Shown here piece by piece: positions 1 to 9,203 of a stretch of 64,000 nucleotides of DNA. Both the position numbers and the translations under genes were made by a program. The DNA is taken from assembly GCF_018390575.1 (NCBI RefSeq), contig NZ_JAHBCJ010000001.1, forward strand, positions 1-64,000, in the 5' to 3' direction. How positions within the stretch are numbered: the stretch's first letter is position 1; every line of letters starts with the position of its first letter. Under the pieces are notes generated by a model. The model saw only the letters and a list, made by a program, of their open reading frames with translations, was not told the origin of the DNA and made no database searches. Source of the DNA: Bhargavaea massiliensis. Lineage in GTDB: Bacteria > Bacillota > Bacilli > Bacillales_A > Planococcaceae.

Positions 1-120
1 CCTTGTTGCAACTCCGCGCCCCTTGTTGCAACTCCGCGCCCCTTGTTGCAACTCCGCGCCCCTTGTTGCAACTCCTCACCCCTTGTTGCAACTCCACTCC
101 CCTTGTTGCAACTCTCCTTC
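1..120. repeat. 20-bp tandem repeat array (GTTGCAACTC core), cut by the left edge
   Basis: Six consecutive 20-bp units are visible, each opening with CCTTGTTGCAACTC and ending in a variable six-base tail. The first three units are identical (tail CGCGCC) and the last three drift (CTCACC, CACTCC, TCCTTC). The core contains the 8-bp palindrome GTTGCAAC. The array starts before the window, so its full length is unknown. It lies just beyond the terminator of the oppF-type gene. The period of 20 is not a multiple of three, so it is not a coding repeat. A related 20-bp array with the core GTGGCAACTCCGC lies at 44582-44860. Confidence 0.9.
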
Positions 121-131
121 TTCCCAAAAGA

Positions 132-160
132 AAACCCGCTGCCTTTCCGGCAGCGGGTTT
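132..160 (-). terminator. Rho-independent terminator of the peptide ABC transporter operon
   Basis: A 12-bp GC-rich stem (AAACCCGCTGCC pairing with GGCAGCGGGTTT) has a 5-nt loop. On the minus strand a T-rich tract (TTTTCTTTT) follows. It sits about 20 bp past the stop of the ATPase gene ending at 181. Confidence 0.85.
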
Positions 161-180
161 GGAGTTTCTTCTATTTATAA

Positions 181-1218
181 TTAGAAAGTTGTTTTTTCCA
201 TGTAGTTCGGTTTAAGCTGGCCGCTTTCGATTTCTTCGACAAAGTGGCAGGCGGCTTCGTGGCCCGGTTTCATGCCGTCGTGCGTGACAAGCTCCGGCAC
301 GTCCACCCGGCACTTTTCCTGCGCGAACGGGCAGCGAGTGTGGAAGCGGCAACCCGATGGCGGGTCAATCGGCGATGGGACGTCGCCGCGAAGAACGATG
401 TGTTCCCGCTCCCGATCCGGATCCGGAACGGGAATCGCCGACAGGAGCGCCTTCGTGTACGGGTGTTTTGGGCTGTCGAAGATCGAAATTTTGTCCCCGA
501 TCTCCACGATCTTCCCGAGATACATAACGATCACGCGGTCCGAGATGTGGCGGACAACGCCGAGGTCATGGGAAATGAACAGATAGGTCAGTCCGTACTC
601 ATCCTGCAGCTCTTCCAGCAGATTCAATACTTGTGCCTGGATGGAGACATCGAGCGCCGATACGGCTTCGTCGCAGATGATGAGCTTCGGGTTCACCGAC
701 AGCGCGCGGGCGATGCCGATCCGCTGGCGCTGGCCGCCCGAGAACTCATGCGGGTAACGGTCAGCCTGGCTGCCGTTCAGGCCGACGGTTTCAAGCAGTT
801 CAATGATCCGCTTGCGGCGCTCTTTCCTCGGCAGCACATTCTGGATCTCCATCGCTTCATTCAGGACATCCGAAATCGATTGGCGCGGGTTGATCGATGC
901 GTACGGGTCTTGGAAGATAATCTGAAGATCCTTCCGATATTTCCGCATTTCCGACTTCGACAAGGAAGCGAGATCGGTGCCTTCGAAGTACACCTTGCCG
1001 TCGGACGGCTCCTCAAGACGGAGGATGGCGCGTCCGGTTGTGGACTTTCCGCATCCTGATTCTCCGACGATACTGACGGTCTCCCCCTCGTAGACGGTGA
1101 AGCTGATATCGTCAACCGCTTTGACATGGTTGACCGTGCGGCCGAAAAAGCCGCCCTTGATCGGGAAATGCTGCTTGAGACCGTCAACCTTGAGCAATTC
1201 TCTTTTCTCCAAAGACAT
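181..1218 (-). CDS. oppF: Oligopeptide/dipeptide ABC transporter ATP-binding protein (OppF/DppF type)
   Basis: ATPase of 345 residues that energises peptide uptake together with the partner ATPase encoded just upstream. Visible motifs: Walker [10 protein letters not shown] (about 52-60), signature SGGQRQ (160-165), Walker B LIICDE (179-184) and H-loop His217. The C-terminal oligopeptide-transporter tail follows, starting near HPYTKALL and carrying a Cys-containing stretch ([10 protein letters not shown]). The start is ATG at 1218 preceded by AAGGAGG. A longer in-frame extension to 1392 overlaps the neighbour and lacks a ribosome site. The gene overlaps the 3' end of the upstream ATPase by 35 bp, so the two are translationally close. 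Exact substrate (di- or oligopeptide, nickel) cannot be told from sequence. Confidence 0.93.
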   Translation of the reverse strand: MSLEKRELLKVDGLKQHFPIKGGFFGRTVNHVKAVDDISFTVYEGETVSIVGESGCGKSTTGRAILRLEEPSDGKVYFEGTDLASLSKSEMRKYRKDLQIIFQDPYASINPRQSISDVLNEAMEIQNVLPRKERRKRIIELLETVGLNGSQADRYPHEFSGGQRQRIGIARALSVNPKLIICDEAVSALDVSIQAQVLNLLEELQDEYGLTYLFISHDLGVVRHISDRVIVMYLGKIVEIGDKISIFDSPKHPYTKALLSAIPVPDPDREREHIVLRGDVPSPIDPPSGCRFHTRCPFAQEKCRVDVPELVTHDGMKPGHEAACHFVEEIESGQLKPNYMEKTTF

Positions 1219-2209
1219 CCACCTCCTTCGGCCCCGGCCATTCCTCATCGTAAATCCAGCAGCGGACCTGGTTGCCTTCCCCATCATCAAACAATTCCGG
1301 CAGTTTTTCGCGGCAAAGGTCTGTCGCCGCCGGGCAGCGCGGCGCGAACCGGCAGCCTTTCGGCATGTTGAACGGCGACGGAACCATGCCATGGATCGGA
1401 ACCAGTTTTTCCTGATCCGCGTCAGGACGAGGCAGTGATTTCAGCAGCCCGACCGTATACGGATGGCGCGGCTTGCGGAACAGTGTCCTCACGTCGCTGT
1501 ATTCAACTACCTGTCCGGCGTACATGACGGCGACATAGTCGCATGTTTCCGCAACCACGCCAAGGTCGTGGGTGATGAGGATCACGGACATGCCAAGACG
1601 GTTCTGGAGATCTCTGATCAGGCCGAGGATCTGTGCCTGGATCGTCACGTCGAGCGCGGTTGTCGGCTCGTCGGCCACAAGGACCTCCGGGTTGCAGGCC
1701 AGGGCCATCGCAATCATGACACGCTGGCGCATACCGCCTGACAATTCATAAGGATATTGAGTGACGCGCTTTTCCGGAGACGGGATGCCGACCAGCTTCA
1801 GCAGGTCCACCGATTTGGCCATTGCCTGTTTTTTGTTCATGCCCTGGTGGGTCGTAAGGGATTCCGAAATCTGCTGGCCGACCGTGAAGACCGGGTTCAG
1901 CGAGGTCATCGGCTCCTGGAAAATCATCGAAATCTGATTTCCCCGGAGGCTCCGCATCTTCTTTTCCGAGAAATCCAGGATGTTCTCGCCTTTATAGCGG
2001 ATCTCGCCGTCGACCACCTTGCCGTTTTCCGCGAGAAGCCGGAGGATCGACAGAGAAGTGATACTCTTGCCGGACCCCGACTCGCCTACGATTCCTAGTG
2101 TTTTACCTTTCGGGACGGAGAAGCTCACGCCGTCGACGGCTTTGACTTCCCCCTCGTCCGTGAAGAAAGAGGTGCGCAGGCCGCGCACGTCCAAAATCGT
2201 TTCTTCCAA
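1184..2209 (-). CDS. oppD: Oligopeptide/dipeptide ABC transporter ATP-binding protein (OppD/DppD type)
   Basis: 341-residue cytoplasmic ATPase, first of the two nucleotide-binding subunits of the peptide importer. Walker A GESGSGKS (about 42-49), signature LSGGMRQR, Walker [14 protein letters not shown] and the H-loop in LITHDLG are all present. The family's C-terminal tail (HPYTVGLL, then [11 protein letters not shown]) is also present. The start appears to be TTG at 2209, with GGAGG nine bases upstream; no better ATG lies near. It follows the oppB-type permease gene by 35 bp in the same operon and overlaps the oppF-type gene downstream. Confidence 0.93.
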   Translation of the reverse strand: MEETILDVRGLRTSFFTDEGEVKAVDGVSFSVPKGKTLGIVGESGSGKSITSLSILRLLAENGKVVDGEIRYKGENILDFSEKKMRSLRGNQISMIFQEPMTSLNPVFTVGQQISESLTTHQGMNKKQAMAKSVDLLKLVGIPSPEKRVTQYPYELSGGMRQRVMIAMALACNPEVLVADEPTTALDVTIQAQILGLIRDLQNRLGMSVILITHDLGVVAETCDYVAVMYAGQVVEYSDVRTLFRKPRHPYTVGLLKSLPRPDADQEKLVPIHGMVPSPFNMPKGCRFAPRCPAATDLCREKLPELFDDGEGNQVRCWIYDEEWPGPKEVDVFGEKRIAQG

Positions 2210-2244
2210 TTGATCTTTCCTCCTTGGGCCGTGGCCGGGACCGA

Positions 2245-3186
2245 TCAGTTCAGGTCGATCCGCTTGTTGAGCAGTTTATATGAGATGTCGACGATCAGGT
2301 TAACGAAGACGAACAGGACTGAGAGAACGAGCACAGCACCCTGGACAATCGGGAAGTCCCGCTGGGTGATGGCCTGTACCGTCAGGCGGCCCATGCCGTT
2401 GATGGCGAAGATGGTCTCTGTCAGGACTGCGCCGCCGAGGAATCCGCCGAATTCAAGTCCGACAACCGTCACGACCGGGATCAGCGCATTTTTGAGTGCG
2501 TGCCGGTATGTGACGATGCGGTCGGTCAGACCTTTTGCCCGCGCTGTCCGGATATAGTCCTGGTTGATGACTTCAAGCATCGAAGACCGGGTCATGCGGG
2601 CGATAATCGCGGCGCCCCCTGTCCCGAGCGTAATGACAGGCAAAATGACTTGCCGCCAGCTGTCCCCCCATCCTGAAGGACGCAGTTTCGCCCATTCCGG
2701 CAACCAGTCTCCCCCGATGGCGAACCAATCGATGAGGACCAGGCCGAGCCAGAAGTTCGGCATGGACAGCCCGAACAGCGCCACGATCATGATGGCTGTG
2801 TCTGCCACCGTATAGCGGCGGACTGCCGATATGATCCCCGCCATCAGTCCGAGGAAGACGGCGAGGACCGTGGCATAGAATGATAATTCCACCGTGACCC
2901 AGAAACGCGCTGAAATCTCATCCGATACGGCGCGGCCGCTCCGGACAGAATTTCCGAGGTCGCCCTGAAGGACGCCACTCATATAGTTAAAGTATTGGAT
3001 ATGAATCGGGTCATTCAGGCCGAGGCGTTCCTCGATCTGCCTGACTGTCTGCTCCGAAGCGCCTTCTCCCGCAATGATCTGGGCTGGGTTGCCCGGGATC
3101 AGGTGCATCAGGGAGAAGACGAGAATGGAGACACCGATAAGCACCGGGATGGTCTGAAGGACCCGCCGGATGATGTATTTAAGCAT
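2245..3186 (-). CDS. oppB: Peptide ABC transporter permease (OppB/DppB type)
   Basis: 313-residue inner-membrane permease. The first membrane segment is at about residues 9-29 (RRVLQTIPVLIGVSILVFSL), followed by the conserved LIPGNPA motif and an external region. Five further hydrophobic segments follow. The cytoplasmic EAA-like loop (TARAKGLTDRIVTYRHALKN) contacts the ATPases. ATG start at 3186 with GGAGG ten bases upstream. Its 15-bp separation from the oppC-type gene and 35 bp to oppD place it in one transcript. Gene order here is C-B-D-F, with the two permeases in the reverse of the common B-C order. Confidence 0.93.
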   Translation of the reverse strand: MLKYIIRRVLQTIPVLIGVSILVFSLMHLIPGNPAQIIAGEGASEQTVRQIEERLGLNDPIHIQYFNYMSGVLQGDLGNSVRSGRAVSDEISARFWVTVELSFYATVLAVFLGLMAGIISAVRRYTVADTAIMIVALFGLSMPNFWLGLVLIDWFAIGGDWLPEWAKLRPSGWGDSWRQVILPVITLGTGGAAIIARMTRSSMLEVINQDYIRTARAKGLTDRIVTYRHALKNALIPVVTVVGLEFGGFLGGAVLTETIFAINGMGRLTVQAITQRDFPIVQGAVLVLSVLFVFVNLIVDISYKLLNKRIDLN

Positions 3187-3201
3187 TTCGCTTCTCCCTC
3201 C

Positions 3202-4095
3202 TTATTTGTTCGCCTTCGGATCAAGCGCATCGCGCAGTCCGTCGCCAAAGATGTTAAATGCAAGAACGACGAGAACGATGGCAAGTCCCGGAATGAGAAT
3301 CATGTGCGGCGACTCCGCCATGTATGACCGTCCTGCCGACAGCATCGCGCCCCATTCCGGCGTCGGCGGCTGCGCGCCGAGGCCGAGGAATGACAGGCCG
3401 CTCGCCGTCAGGACCGCAGTCGCAATCCGGAGTGTCGCCTGGACAATGATCGGAGACAGGACGTTCGGCAAAATATGCTTGAAGATAATCCTGAAATCGG
3501 ATGCACCAAGCGCCCTCATGGCATCGATGTATTCAAGCTTCCTGACCGACAGCGTCGATCCTCGCACAATCCGTGCAAAGGTAGGAACCGAGAAAATCCC
3601 GATTGCGATGATCATGTTCTGGAGGCTGCCGCCGAGTACACTCACAATGGCAAGCGCAAGGAGAATCCCCGGGAAGGCGAGCAGGATATCCATCAGGCGC
3701 ATGATGATCGTATCAACCTTGCCGCCGTAGTAGCCGGAAATGATCCCGAACAGAACACCGACAATACCGCCGATCATAACCGAGACAAAACCTACGATGA
3801 GCGTAAGCCCTGTCCCATGGACGATCCGCGAGAAAATGTCACGCCCGTAGTTGTCTGTACCGAACCAGTGCTCAGCAGACGGAGGCTGGAGCTTATTGGC
3901 GATGTCCGTGGCATTCGGGTTTGTGCTCACCAGCATCGGTCCGAAGATGGCCACCAAGATGAAAAACAGCACCACAATCCCGCCTACAAGGGCTGACTTG
4001 TTCTTTTTGAACCGCCTCCAAAAGCCCTTATAGAGTTCGAGGCGAGGATTGTAAGCCCTTTCACTTGTAGTGGCTTTGGCTGTTTGCTCAGACAT
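3202..4095 (-). CDS. oppC: Peptide ABC transporter permease (OppC/DppC type), first gene of the operon
   Basis: 297-residue membrane permease of the DppC/OppC class. It has a cytoplasmic N-terminus, a membrane segment at about 38-58, the family motif WFGTDNYGRDIFSR and several later membrane segments. The EAA loop is around AMRALGASDFRIIFKHILPN. The start chosen is ATG at 4095, preceded by AGAGGG eight bases upstream; the frame is open further 5' but that stretch has no ribosome site. It is the promoter-proximal gene of the operon and is divergent from the solute-binding lipoprotein gene at 4416. Confidence 0.92.
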   Translation of the reverse strand: MSEQTAKATTSERAYNPRLELYKGFWRRFKKNKSALVGGIVVLFFILVAIFGPMLVSTNPNATDIANKLQPPSAEHWFGTDNYGRDIFSRIVHGTGLTLIVGFVSVMIGGIVGVLFGIISGYYGGKVDTIIMRLMDILLAFPGILLALAIVSVLGGSLQNMIIAIGIFSVPTFARIVRGSTLSVRKLEYIDAMRALGASDFRIIFKHILPNVLSPIIVQATLRIATAVLTASGLSFLGLGAQPPTPEWGAMLSAGRSYMAESPHMILIPGLAIVLVVLAFNIFGDGLRDALDPKANK

Positions 4096-4415
4096 AATAA
4101 TCCCTCTTTCCCCATAACGGCAATTAAATGCCGCCTTTTTCTCAATATGTGTAATCGATAGTTTACCATGAATAGTGCAAATTCGACATACAATATTTGA
4201 AAACCGAAAAATACAAAAATCATACAATTTTCAATACTTTCAATTTCTCTTTTTTTCACTGCCGGGCTGAAGCGCAAAAGACTCTATACATTTATATCAC
4301 CCTTCCGGCATTTTCAACGAACGGCTATTGTCACAAACTATTTGGTATGGTATATTCTTTCTGAATATTGCGGTCGATTGCGCAATATCAAAAACAAAAT
4401 AGGGGGAGAATATGC
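4096..4415. promoter_or_regulatory. Divergent control region between the peptide permease operon and the first binding-protein gene
   Basis: AT-rich, gene-free 320 bp. Two overlapping inverted repeats are visible on the side of the lipoprotein gene. One is ATATTC-N5-GAATAT at 4352-4368, which resembles a degenerate CodY box (AATTTTCWGAAAATT, four mismatches by eye). The other is ATATTGCG-N8-CGCAATAT at 4365-4388. On the permease side there are AT-rich stretches such as ACAATTTTCAA near 4225. CodY control of peptide uptake is well known in Bacillus; its role here is inference. No convincing -35/-10 pair was fixed. Confidence 0.45.
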
Positions 4416-6044
4416 ATGAAGAATAAGCGCAGCTCATTGTTGCTCTTGATCCTGATGCTGGTCGTCTCCATGTTCCTCGCGGCATGTGCCGGCGGCGGAA
4501 ATGACAGCGCTTCCGACAGCGGAAGTGATGACGGCAGCCAGGGCGAAGAGGGCACAACTGAAGGCGGCGGCGAAGGCGGCGACCTCATTCTCGCAGTCCT
4601 TTCCGATGCTTCATCGCTTGATCCGGCCGGATCAAACGATGTTCCGTCCTCCAATATCCAGGCAAATATCTTTGAAACACTCGTCAACCGCAACGACAAC
4701 AACGAGATCGAGCCTGGCCTCGCGACGGAATGGAACGCAATCGACGATACAACTTGGGAGTTCAAACTCCAGGAAGGCGTCACCTTCCACGATGGCGAAG
4801 AGTTCAACGCAGAGGCAGTCAAGAAGAGCCTTGACCGCATACGCGACCCTGAAGTCGCCTCTCCTCGCTATTTCCTTTTCGAGATGATCGAGAGCGTAGA
4901 TGTTGTCGACGACCAAACTGTCCAGATCAAGACAGCGTACCCGTTCGCACCGCTTCTTGCTCACCTGTCCCATAACGGAGGCAGCATCATCAGCCCTAAG
5001 TCCATTGAAGAAGACTATGCGGCAATGGAAAACGGCGAAGAGCCGGGCTCCGTGATCTCCGAGAACCCTATAGGTACCGGCTACTTCAAATTTGAAAGCT
5101 GGAACCCGGGCTCCGAGATCAAGCTTGTGAAAAACGAAGACTACTGGAACGAACCGGCCAAGGTCGACTCCGTTACCTTCAAGGTCGTCCCTGAAGCAGC
5201 AACACGCGTAGCTGAGCTTGAAACTGGCAACGCACACATCATCGACCCGGTTCAGCCTAACGAAGTTCAGCAGATCAACGACTCCGGCAGCGGAACAGTC
5301 CACCAGAAGCCATCTTCGAGCCTTTCTTACATCGGCTTCAACACGGAAAAAGAGCCGTTCAACGACGTTCGCGTCCGCCAGGCGATTTCCATGCTCGTGA
5401 ACAAGGAAGACATCATCTCCGGCGTTTACGAAGGCTTCGGAATCCCGGCAAAAGGCCCTCTGGCTCCTGGAATCTTCGGTTACAATGAAGACGCCAAGCC
5501 GATCGAGTACAACGTCGAAGAAGCGAAAAAGCTGCTTGAAGAAGCAGGCTACGCTGACGGTTTCTCTACTACGATCTGGACAAACGACAACCCGCAGCGT
5601 GTTGACGCAGCGGTCCTTCTCCAGCAGGAACTGAAGGAAGTCGGCATCGAAGTCAAGATCGAACAGATGGAGTTCGGAACGTACCTCGACCAGACAGCTG
5701 CAGGCGAGCACGACATGTTCATCCTCGGCTGGTCCAACCCGACAGGCGACGCGGACTACGGCATGTATGCCCTCTTCCACTCGTCCCAGAAGGGTGACCC
5801 GGGCAACCGTTCGTTCTACGAAAACCCTGAAGTCGACAAGCTTCTTGACGAAGGCCGCCAGGAAACAGATCCTGAAGCCCGTCAGGACATCTACAACAAG
5901 GTTCAGGAACACTTGATCGAAGATGCGCCAATGATCTACATCCACCACCAGGAATACCTGACAGGACTCGCAAACAACGTCAAAGGCTTTGATATCGATA
6001 CTTCCGGTATCTACCAGCTCAAGAACGTCACCCTGTCCGAGTAA
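4416..6044 (+). CDS. Peptide ABC transporter solute-binding lipoprotein (SBP family 5), copy 1
   Basis: 542-residue extracytoplasmic lipoprotein. A lipoprotein signal ends in the lipobox LAAC (Cys24). A low-complexity Gly/Ser/Asp/Glu linker follows (to about residue 60), then the SBP_bac_5 fold with the family signature around AVKKSLDRIRDP and the NxxKEPFNDVRVRQA stretch. It should deliver peptides to the OppBC permeases encoded divergently. Start ATG at 4416 has AGGGGGAG at 4401-4408; the upstream in-frame codons lack a ribosome site. The next gene is a close paralogue (tandem duplication). Confidence 0.93.
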   Translation: MKNKRSSLLLLILMLVVSMFLAACAGGGNDSASDSGSDDGSQGEEGTTEGGGEGGDLILAVLSDASSLDPAGSNDVPSSNIQANIFETLVNRNDNNEIEPGLATEWNAIDDTTWEFKLQEGVTFHDGEEFNAEAVKKSLDRIRDPEVASPRYFLFEMIESVDVVDDQTVQIKTAYPFAPLLAHLSHNGGSIISPKSIEEDYAAMENGEEPGSVISENPIGTGYFKFESWNPGSEIKLVKNEDYWNEPAKVDSVTFKVVPEAATRVAELETGNAHIIDPVQPNEVQQINDSGSGTVHQKPSSSLSYIGFNTEKEPFNDVRVRQAISMLVNKEDIISGVYEGFGIPAKGPLAPGIFGYNEDAKPIEYNVEEAKKLLEEAGYADGFSTTIWTNDNPQRVDAAVLLQQELKEVGIEVKIEQMEFGTYLDQTAAGEHDMFILGWSNPTGDADYGMYALFHSSQKGDPGNRSFYENPEVDKLLDEGRQETDPEARQDIYNKVQEHLIEDAPMIYIHHQEYLTGLANNVKGFDIDTSGIYQLKNVTLSE

Positions 6045-6050
6045 TCCGAA

Positions 6051-6087
6051 AAGATTCTTCCCGCAAATGCGGGAAGGATCTTTTTGT
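6051..6087 (+). terminator. Terminator after the first solute-binding protein gene
   Basis: Stem AAGATTCTTCCCGC paired with GCGGGAAGGATCTT, tetraloop AAAT, then TTTTT. It separates the two paralogous binding-protein genes into distinct transcripts. Confidence 0.85.
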
Positions 6088-6156
6088 TTGGTTAAAGGGG
6101 CCGCTTGGCAGCAAAACATTCACGAATCCCTATTGTTCCCCTAGATATTATGTGAT

Positions 6157-6171
6157 ATATTTCTGAAATAT
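6157..6171. promoter_or_regulatory. CodY-like palindrome upstream of the second binding-protein gene
   Basis: ATATTTCTGAAATAT is a perfect 7-1-7 inverted repeat. It differs from the CodY box AATTTTCWGAAAATT at four positions, all in the outer arms, with the central TTTCTGAAA intact. It lies 44 bp upstream of the ATG at 6215. Functional assignment is inference. Confidence 0.45.
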
Positions 6172-6214
6172 CGCACTAGACATAATCTGCGGTAAGAAAA
6201 GGGGGATAAGCACC

Positions 6215-7813
6215 ATGAGAAAAAGCACACAGCTGCTCCTGATCCTGACACTTATGCTGTCCATGCTTCTCGCGGCATGTGCTGGCGGAGGCCAGGAAGA
6301 CACCGGCAGTGATACCGGAAACGGCGAAGGCGAGACAGCGTCAGGAGGCGACCTGATCCTCGCAGTCCTGTCCGACGCATCGACACTGGATCCGCAGGGC
6401 TCGAACGATGTTCCGTCCAATAATATCCATAACAATCTGTTCGACACCCTAGTTGAACTGAACAGCGAAAATGAAATTGTCCCGAGCCTCGCAACAGAAT
6501 GGGAAACGATTGATGAAACGACGTGGGAGTTCAAGCTCCGCGAAGGCGTCAAGTTCCACGACGGTACGGACTTCACCGCGGACGCGGTCAAGAAAACCTT
6601 CGACCGCGTCCGTGACCCGGATGTCGCATCCGGCAAGGCCTATCTGTATGAAATGATCGAGAGTGTCGAAGTCATCGACGATCATACCGTCCAGATCAAG
6701 ACAGCCTATCCGTTTTCGCCTCTCCTCTCCCACCTGTCCCACTCCGGCGGCGCCATCATCAGCCCCAAGCTGATCGATGAAGACTATGCGGCAATGGAGA
6801 ATGGTGAAGAGCCCGGATCAGCCATTAATGAGCACCCGGTCGGCACAGGTTTCTTCATGTTTGAAAGCTGGGAGCCGGGTGTTGCGGTCAAGCTCGTCAA
6901 AAACGAGGACTACTGGGATGGCGCACCGAACGTCGACTCCGTCACGTTCAACGTGATTCCGGAAAGCGCCACGCGTCTCGCAGAACTCGAAACCGGCAAC
7001 GCCCATATCATCGATCCGCTCCAGCCAAACGAAGTCACCCAAATTGAAAGCGGCGATTACGCGACAGTCAACAAGCAGCTTTCCCGCGCCCTCTCGTTTG
7101 TCGGGTTCAATACGGAAAAAGAACCGTTCAACGATGTCCGTGTCCGCCAGGCAATCTCGATGATGATCGACAATGAAGAAATCGTAAACGGCATCTATGA
7201 CGGACATGGCGTGCCGGCCAAAGGCCCGCTTGCACCTGGCACTTTCGCATACAACGAAAGCATCGAAGGGCTCGGATACAACCCGGAAAAAGCCAAACAA
7301 CTCCTTGAAGAAGCCGGATATGCCGACGGCTTTTCCACGACACTCATCACGAACGACAACCCGCAGCGGATCGATATCGCGGTCCTGCTCCAACAGAAGC
7401 TGAAAGAGCTGAATATCGACGTTAAAGTCGAACAGATGGAATTCGGCAGCTATCTCGAAACGCTGACCGCCGGGGACCAGGACATGTATCAGCTGGGCTG
7501 GTCCAACGCGACGGGTGACGCGGACAACGGGCTCTACTCCCTTTTCCACTCAACCCAGAAAGGGACGGGAGCAAACAAGGCATTCTACGGTAATCGGGAA
7601 GTCGACAAGCTCCTTGATGCCGGCCGTGCAGAAATCGATGAAGCAAAACGCAAAGAAATTTACGACCAGCTTCAGCAGATCCTGATCGAGGAAGCCCCGA
7701 TTTCATACATCCACCACCAGGAATACCTGGCCGGTGTCGCCAACGGTGTTGAAGGATTCAGCGTTGACCCGAGCGGTTATTATCAGCTAAAAGACGTCAC
7801 GCTGTCTGATTAA
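6215..7813 (+). CDS. Peptide ABC transporter solute-binding lipoprotein (SBP family 5), copy 2
   Basis: 532-residue lipoprotein with lipobox LAAC (Cys22) and a short acidic linker. Its SBP_bac_5 domain is collinear with the preceding gene; long stretches are identical or nearly so, for example NTEKEPFNDVRVRQAIS. The linker is shorter than in copy 1. The start ATG is preceded by AAAGGGGGA. Having two binding proteins for one permease set suggests widened peptide specificity or differential regulation. Its own CodY-like palindrome and terminator show it is transcribed separately. Confidence 0.92.
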   Translation: MRKSTQLLLILTLMLSMLLAACAGGGQEDTGSDTGNGEGETASGGDLILAVLSDASTLDPQGSNDVPSNNIHNNLFDTLVELNSENEIVPSLATEWETIDETTWEFKLREGVKFHDGTDFTADAVKKTFDRVRDPDVASGKAYLYEMIESVEVIDDHTVQIKTAYPFSPLLSHLSHSGGAIISPKLIDEDYAAMENGEEPGSAINEHPVGTGFFMFESWEPGVAVKLVKNEDYWDGAPNVDSVTFNVIPESATRLAELETGNAHIIDPLQPNEVTQIESGDYATVNKQLSRALSFVGFNTEKEPFNDVRVRQAISMMIDNEEIVNGIYDGHGVPAKGPLAPGTFAYNESIEGLGYNPEKAKQLLEEAGYADGFSTTLITNDNPQRIDIAVLLQQKLKELNIDVKVEQMEFGSYLETLTAGDQDMYQLGWSNATGDADNGLYSLFHSTQKGTGANKAFYGNREVDKLLDAGRAEIDEAKRKEIYDQLQQILIEEAPISYIHHQEYLAGVANGVEGFSVDPSGYYQLKDVTLSD

Positions 7814-7820
7814 AGAGCGA

Positions 7821-7856
7821 AAACTCCCTCCCGCTTTCGCGGAAGGGAGTTTTTTG
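7821..7856 (+). terminator. Terminator after the second solute-binding protein gene
   Basis: Stem AAACTCCCTCCCGC / GCGGAAGGGAGTTT with a short loop and a T5 run. It lies between convergent genes, so it may also serve hflX on the other strand. Confidence 0.85.
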
Positions 7857-7871
7857 ATGCGATGGCACAAA

Positions 7872-9149
7872 TCACTTCTCAGGCGGAGCAAAAAATTCCT
7901 CAAACCGATTCCGGTCGGCCTCTCGGATTTCAACATCCATGAGGGTGCCGTCTTCCGTATACTCGGTTTCTTTCACATCCGCATGCTCATTCAGGTACGA
8001 GACGACATCCCCCCGGTCGAACGGGATCAGCAGCTTCGCCCGCCCGTAGTCGCCGAAGACCTTTGAAGCGATCAACTCGGTCAACTCGCGGATATCCCCT
8101 GATTCCTTCGCAGAGATCCAGATGCTGTTCCCCTGTTTTCTCGGATGCTCGAGGTCTGCCAGGTCAGACTTGTTGTAGACATGCACTTCCGGGATTCCTT
8201 CGATTCCGATGTCGGCTAGCGTATCCTCGGTGACGTCCATCATGTAACGGTGTTCGGGGTGCGATACGTCGACGACATGGAGAAGCAGGTCGGCATCCGC
8301 CGCTTCTTCGAGTGTCGAGCGGAACGCCTTCACCAAGTGGTGCGGCAACTTCCCGACAAACCCGACCGTGTCTGTCAGCAGGAACTCCCGGTTGTCCTGC
8401 AGATGGATATTCCGGACCGATGTATCCAATGTCGCAAACAGCATGTCCCGCTCGAGGACTTGGCGGCCGGCACCGTCCCCGATGCCTGCAAGCATCGTGT
8501 TCATGATTGTCGACTTGCCCGCGTTTGTATAGCCGACAAGCGAGACGACCGGAACGTCCCGTTTTACCCGCCGCTTCCGCTGCGTCTCACGATGGCTTTT
8601 CACTGATTCAAGTTCGCGGCGAAGCCGCGCGATCTGGTCCTCAATTCTCCGGCGGTCAAGCTCAAGCTTTGTTTCACCGGGCCCCCGCGTCGCCACGCCG
8701 CCGCCTGTAGAGCCGGCCTGCCGGCTGAGCGACGCACGCAGGCCGACAAGTCTCGGCAGCATATACTGCAGCTGCGCCAGTTCCACCTGAAGCTGGGCCT
8801 CACGGGTTTTCGCCCTTCTTGCGAATATGTCCAGAATAAGCATCGTCCGGTCAATCACCTTCGTATCAAGTTCTGTTTCCAGGTTCCTGATCTGTGAAGG
8901 AGACAGCTCATCGTTAAAGATGACGAGGTTGGAGTCCGTCGCGTCATGGAAGGTGAGGATCTCCCCTACCTTCCCGGAGCCGATGTAGTGGCTCGGATTC
9001 GGACGCTCAAGGTTTTGTGTGATCATTCCTGAGACTTCCACGCCGCAGGCCTCCGCGAGGCTTGCCAGTTCCTCCATCGAATAATCGAACTGCTCATCGT
9101 TGTCGAGCCGGATGCCGACGAGCACGGCGCGTTCCTGTATTTCTTCCAT
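7872..9149 (-). CDS. hflX: GTPase HflX (ribosome-associated)
   Basis: 425-residue GTPase of the Obg-HflX superfamily that binds the 50S subunit and can split stalled ribosomes under stress (family knowledge). The N-terminal HflX domain carries the conserved glycine-rich motif at about 149-167 (GGGVATRGPGETKLELDRR). The G domain follows, with the P-loop GYTNAGKS at 206-213, DTVGF (G3) and NKSD (G4). A helical linker with many Arg and Glu residues precedes the G domain. ATG at 9149 with GGAGG nine bases upstream. It is transcribed away from the VOC gene by itself. Confidence 0.96.
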   Translation of the reverse strand: MEEIQERAVLVGIRLDNDEQFDYSMEELASLAEACGVEVSGMITQNLERPNPSHYIGSGKVGEILTFHDATDSNLVIFNDELSPSQIRNLETELDTKVIDRTMLILDIFARRAKTREAQLQVELAQLQYMLPRLVGLRASLSRQAGSTGGGVATRGPGETKLELDRRRIEDQIARLRRELESVKSHRETQRKRRVKRDVPVVSLVGYTNAGKSTIMNTMLAGIGDGAGRQVLERDMLFATLDTSVRNIHLQDNREFLLTDTVGFVGKLPHHLVKAFRSTLEEAADADLLLHVVDVSHPEHRYMMDVTEDTLADIGIEGIPEVHVYNKSDLADLEHPRKQGNSIWISAKESGDIRELTELIASKVFGDYGRAKLLIPFDRGDVVSYLNEHADVKETEYTEDGTLMDVEIREADRNRFEEFFAPPEK

Positions 9150-9203
9150 TGAAATCCCTCCAGTTAAGGCTGCCTGTCCTTAGTATACCCGTCCCGCAGA
9201 ACT

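Noticed and set aside
4632-6119. 495-codon open frame opposite the first peptide-binding lipoprotein
   Set aside because: Antisense shadow of a well-supported lipoprotein gene, low-complexity composition and no start site.
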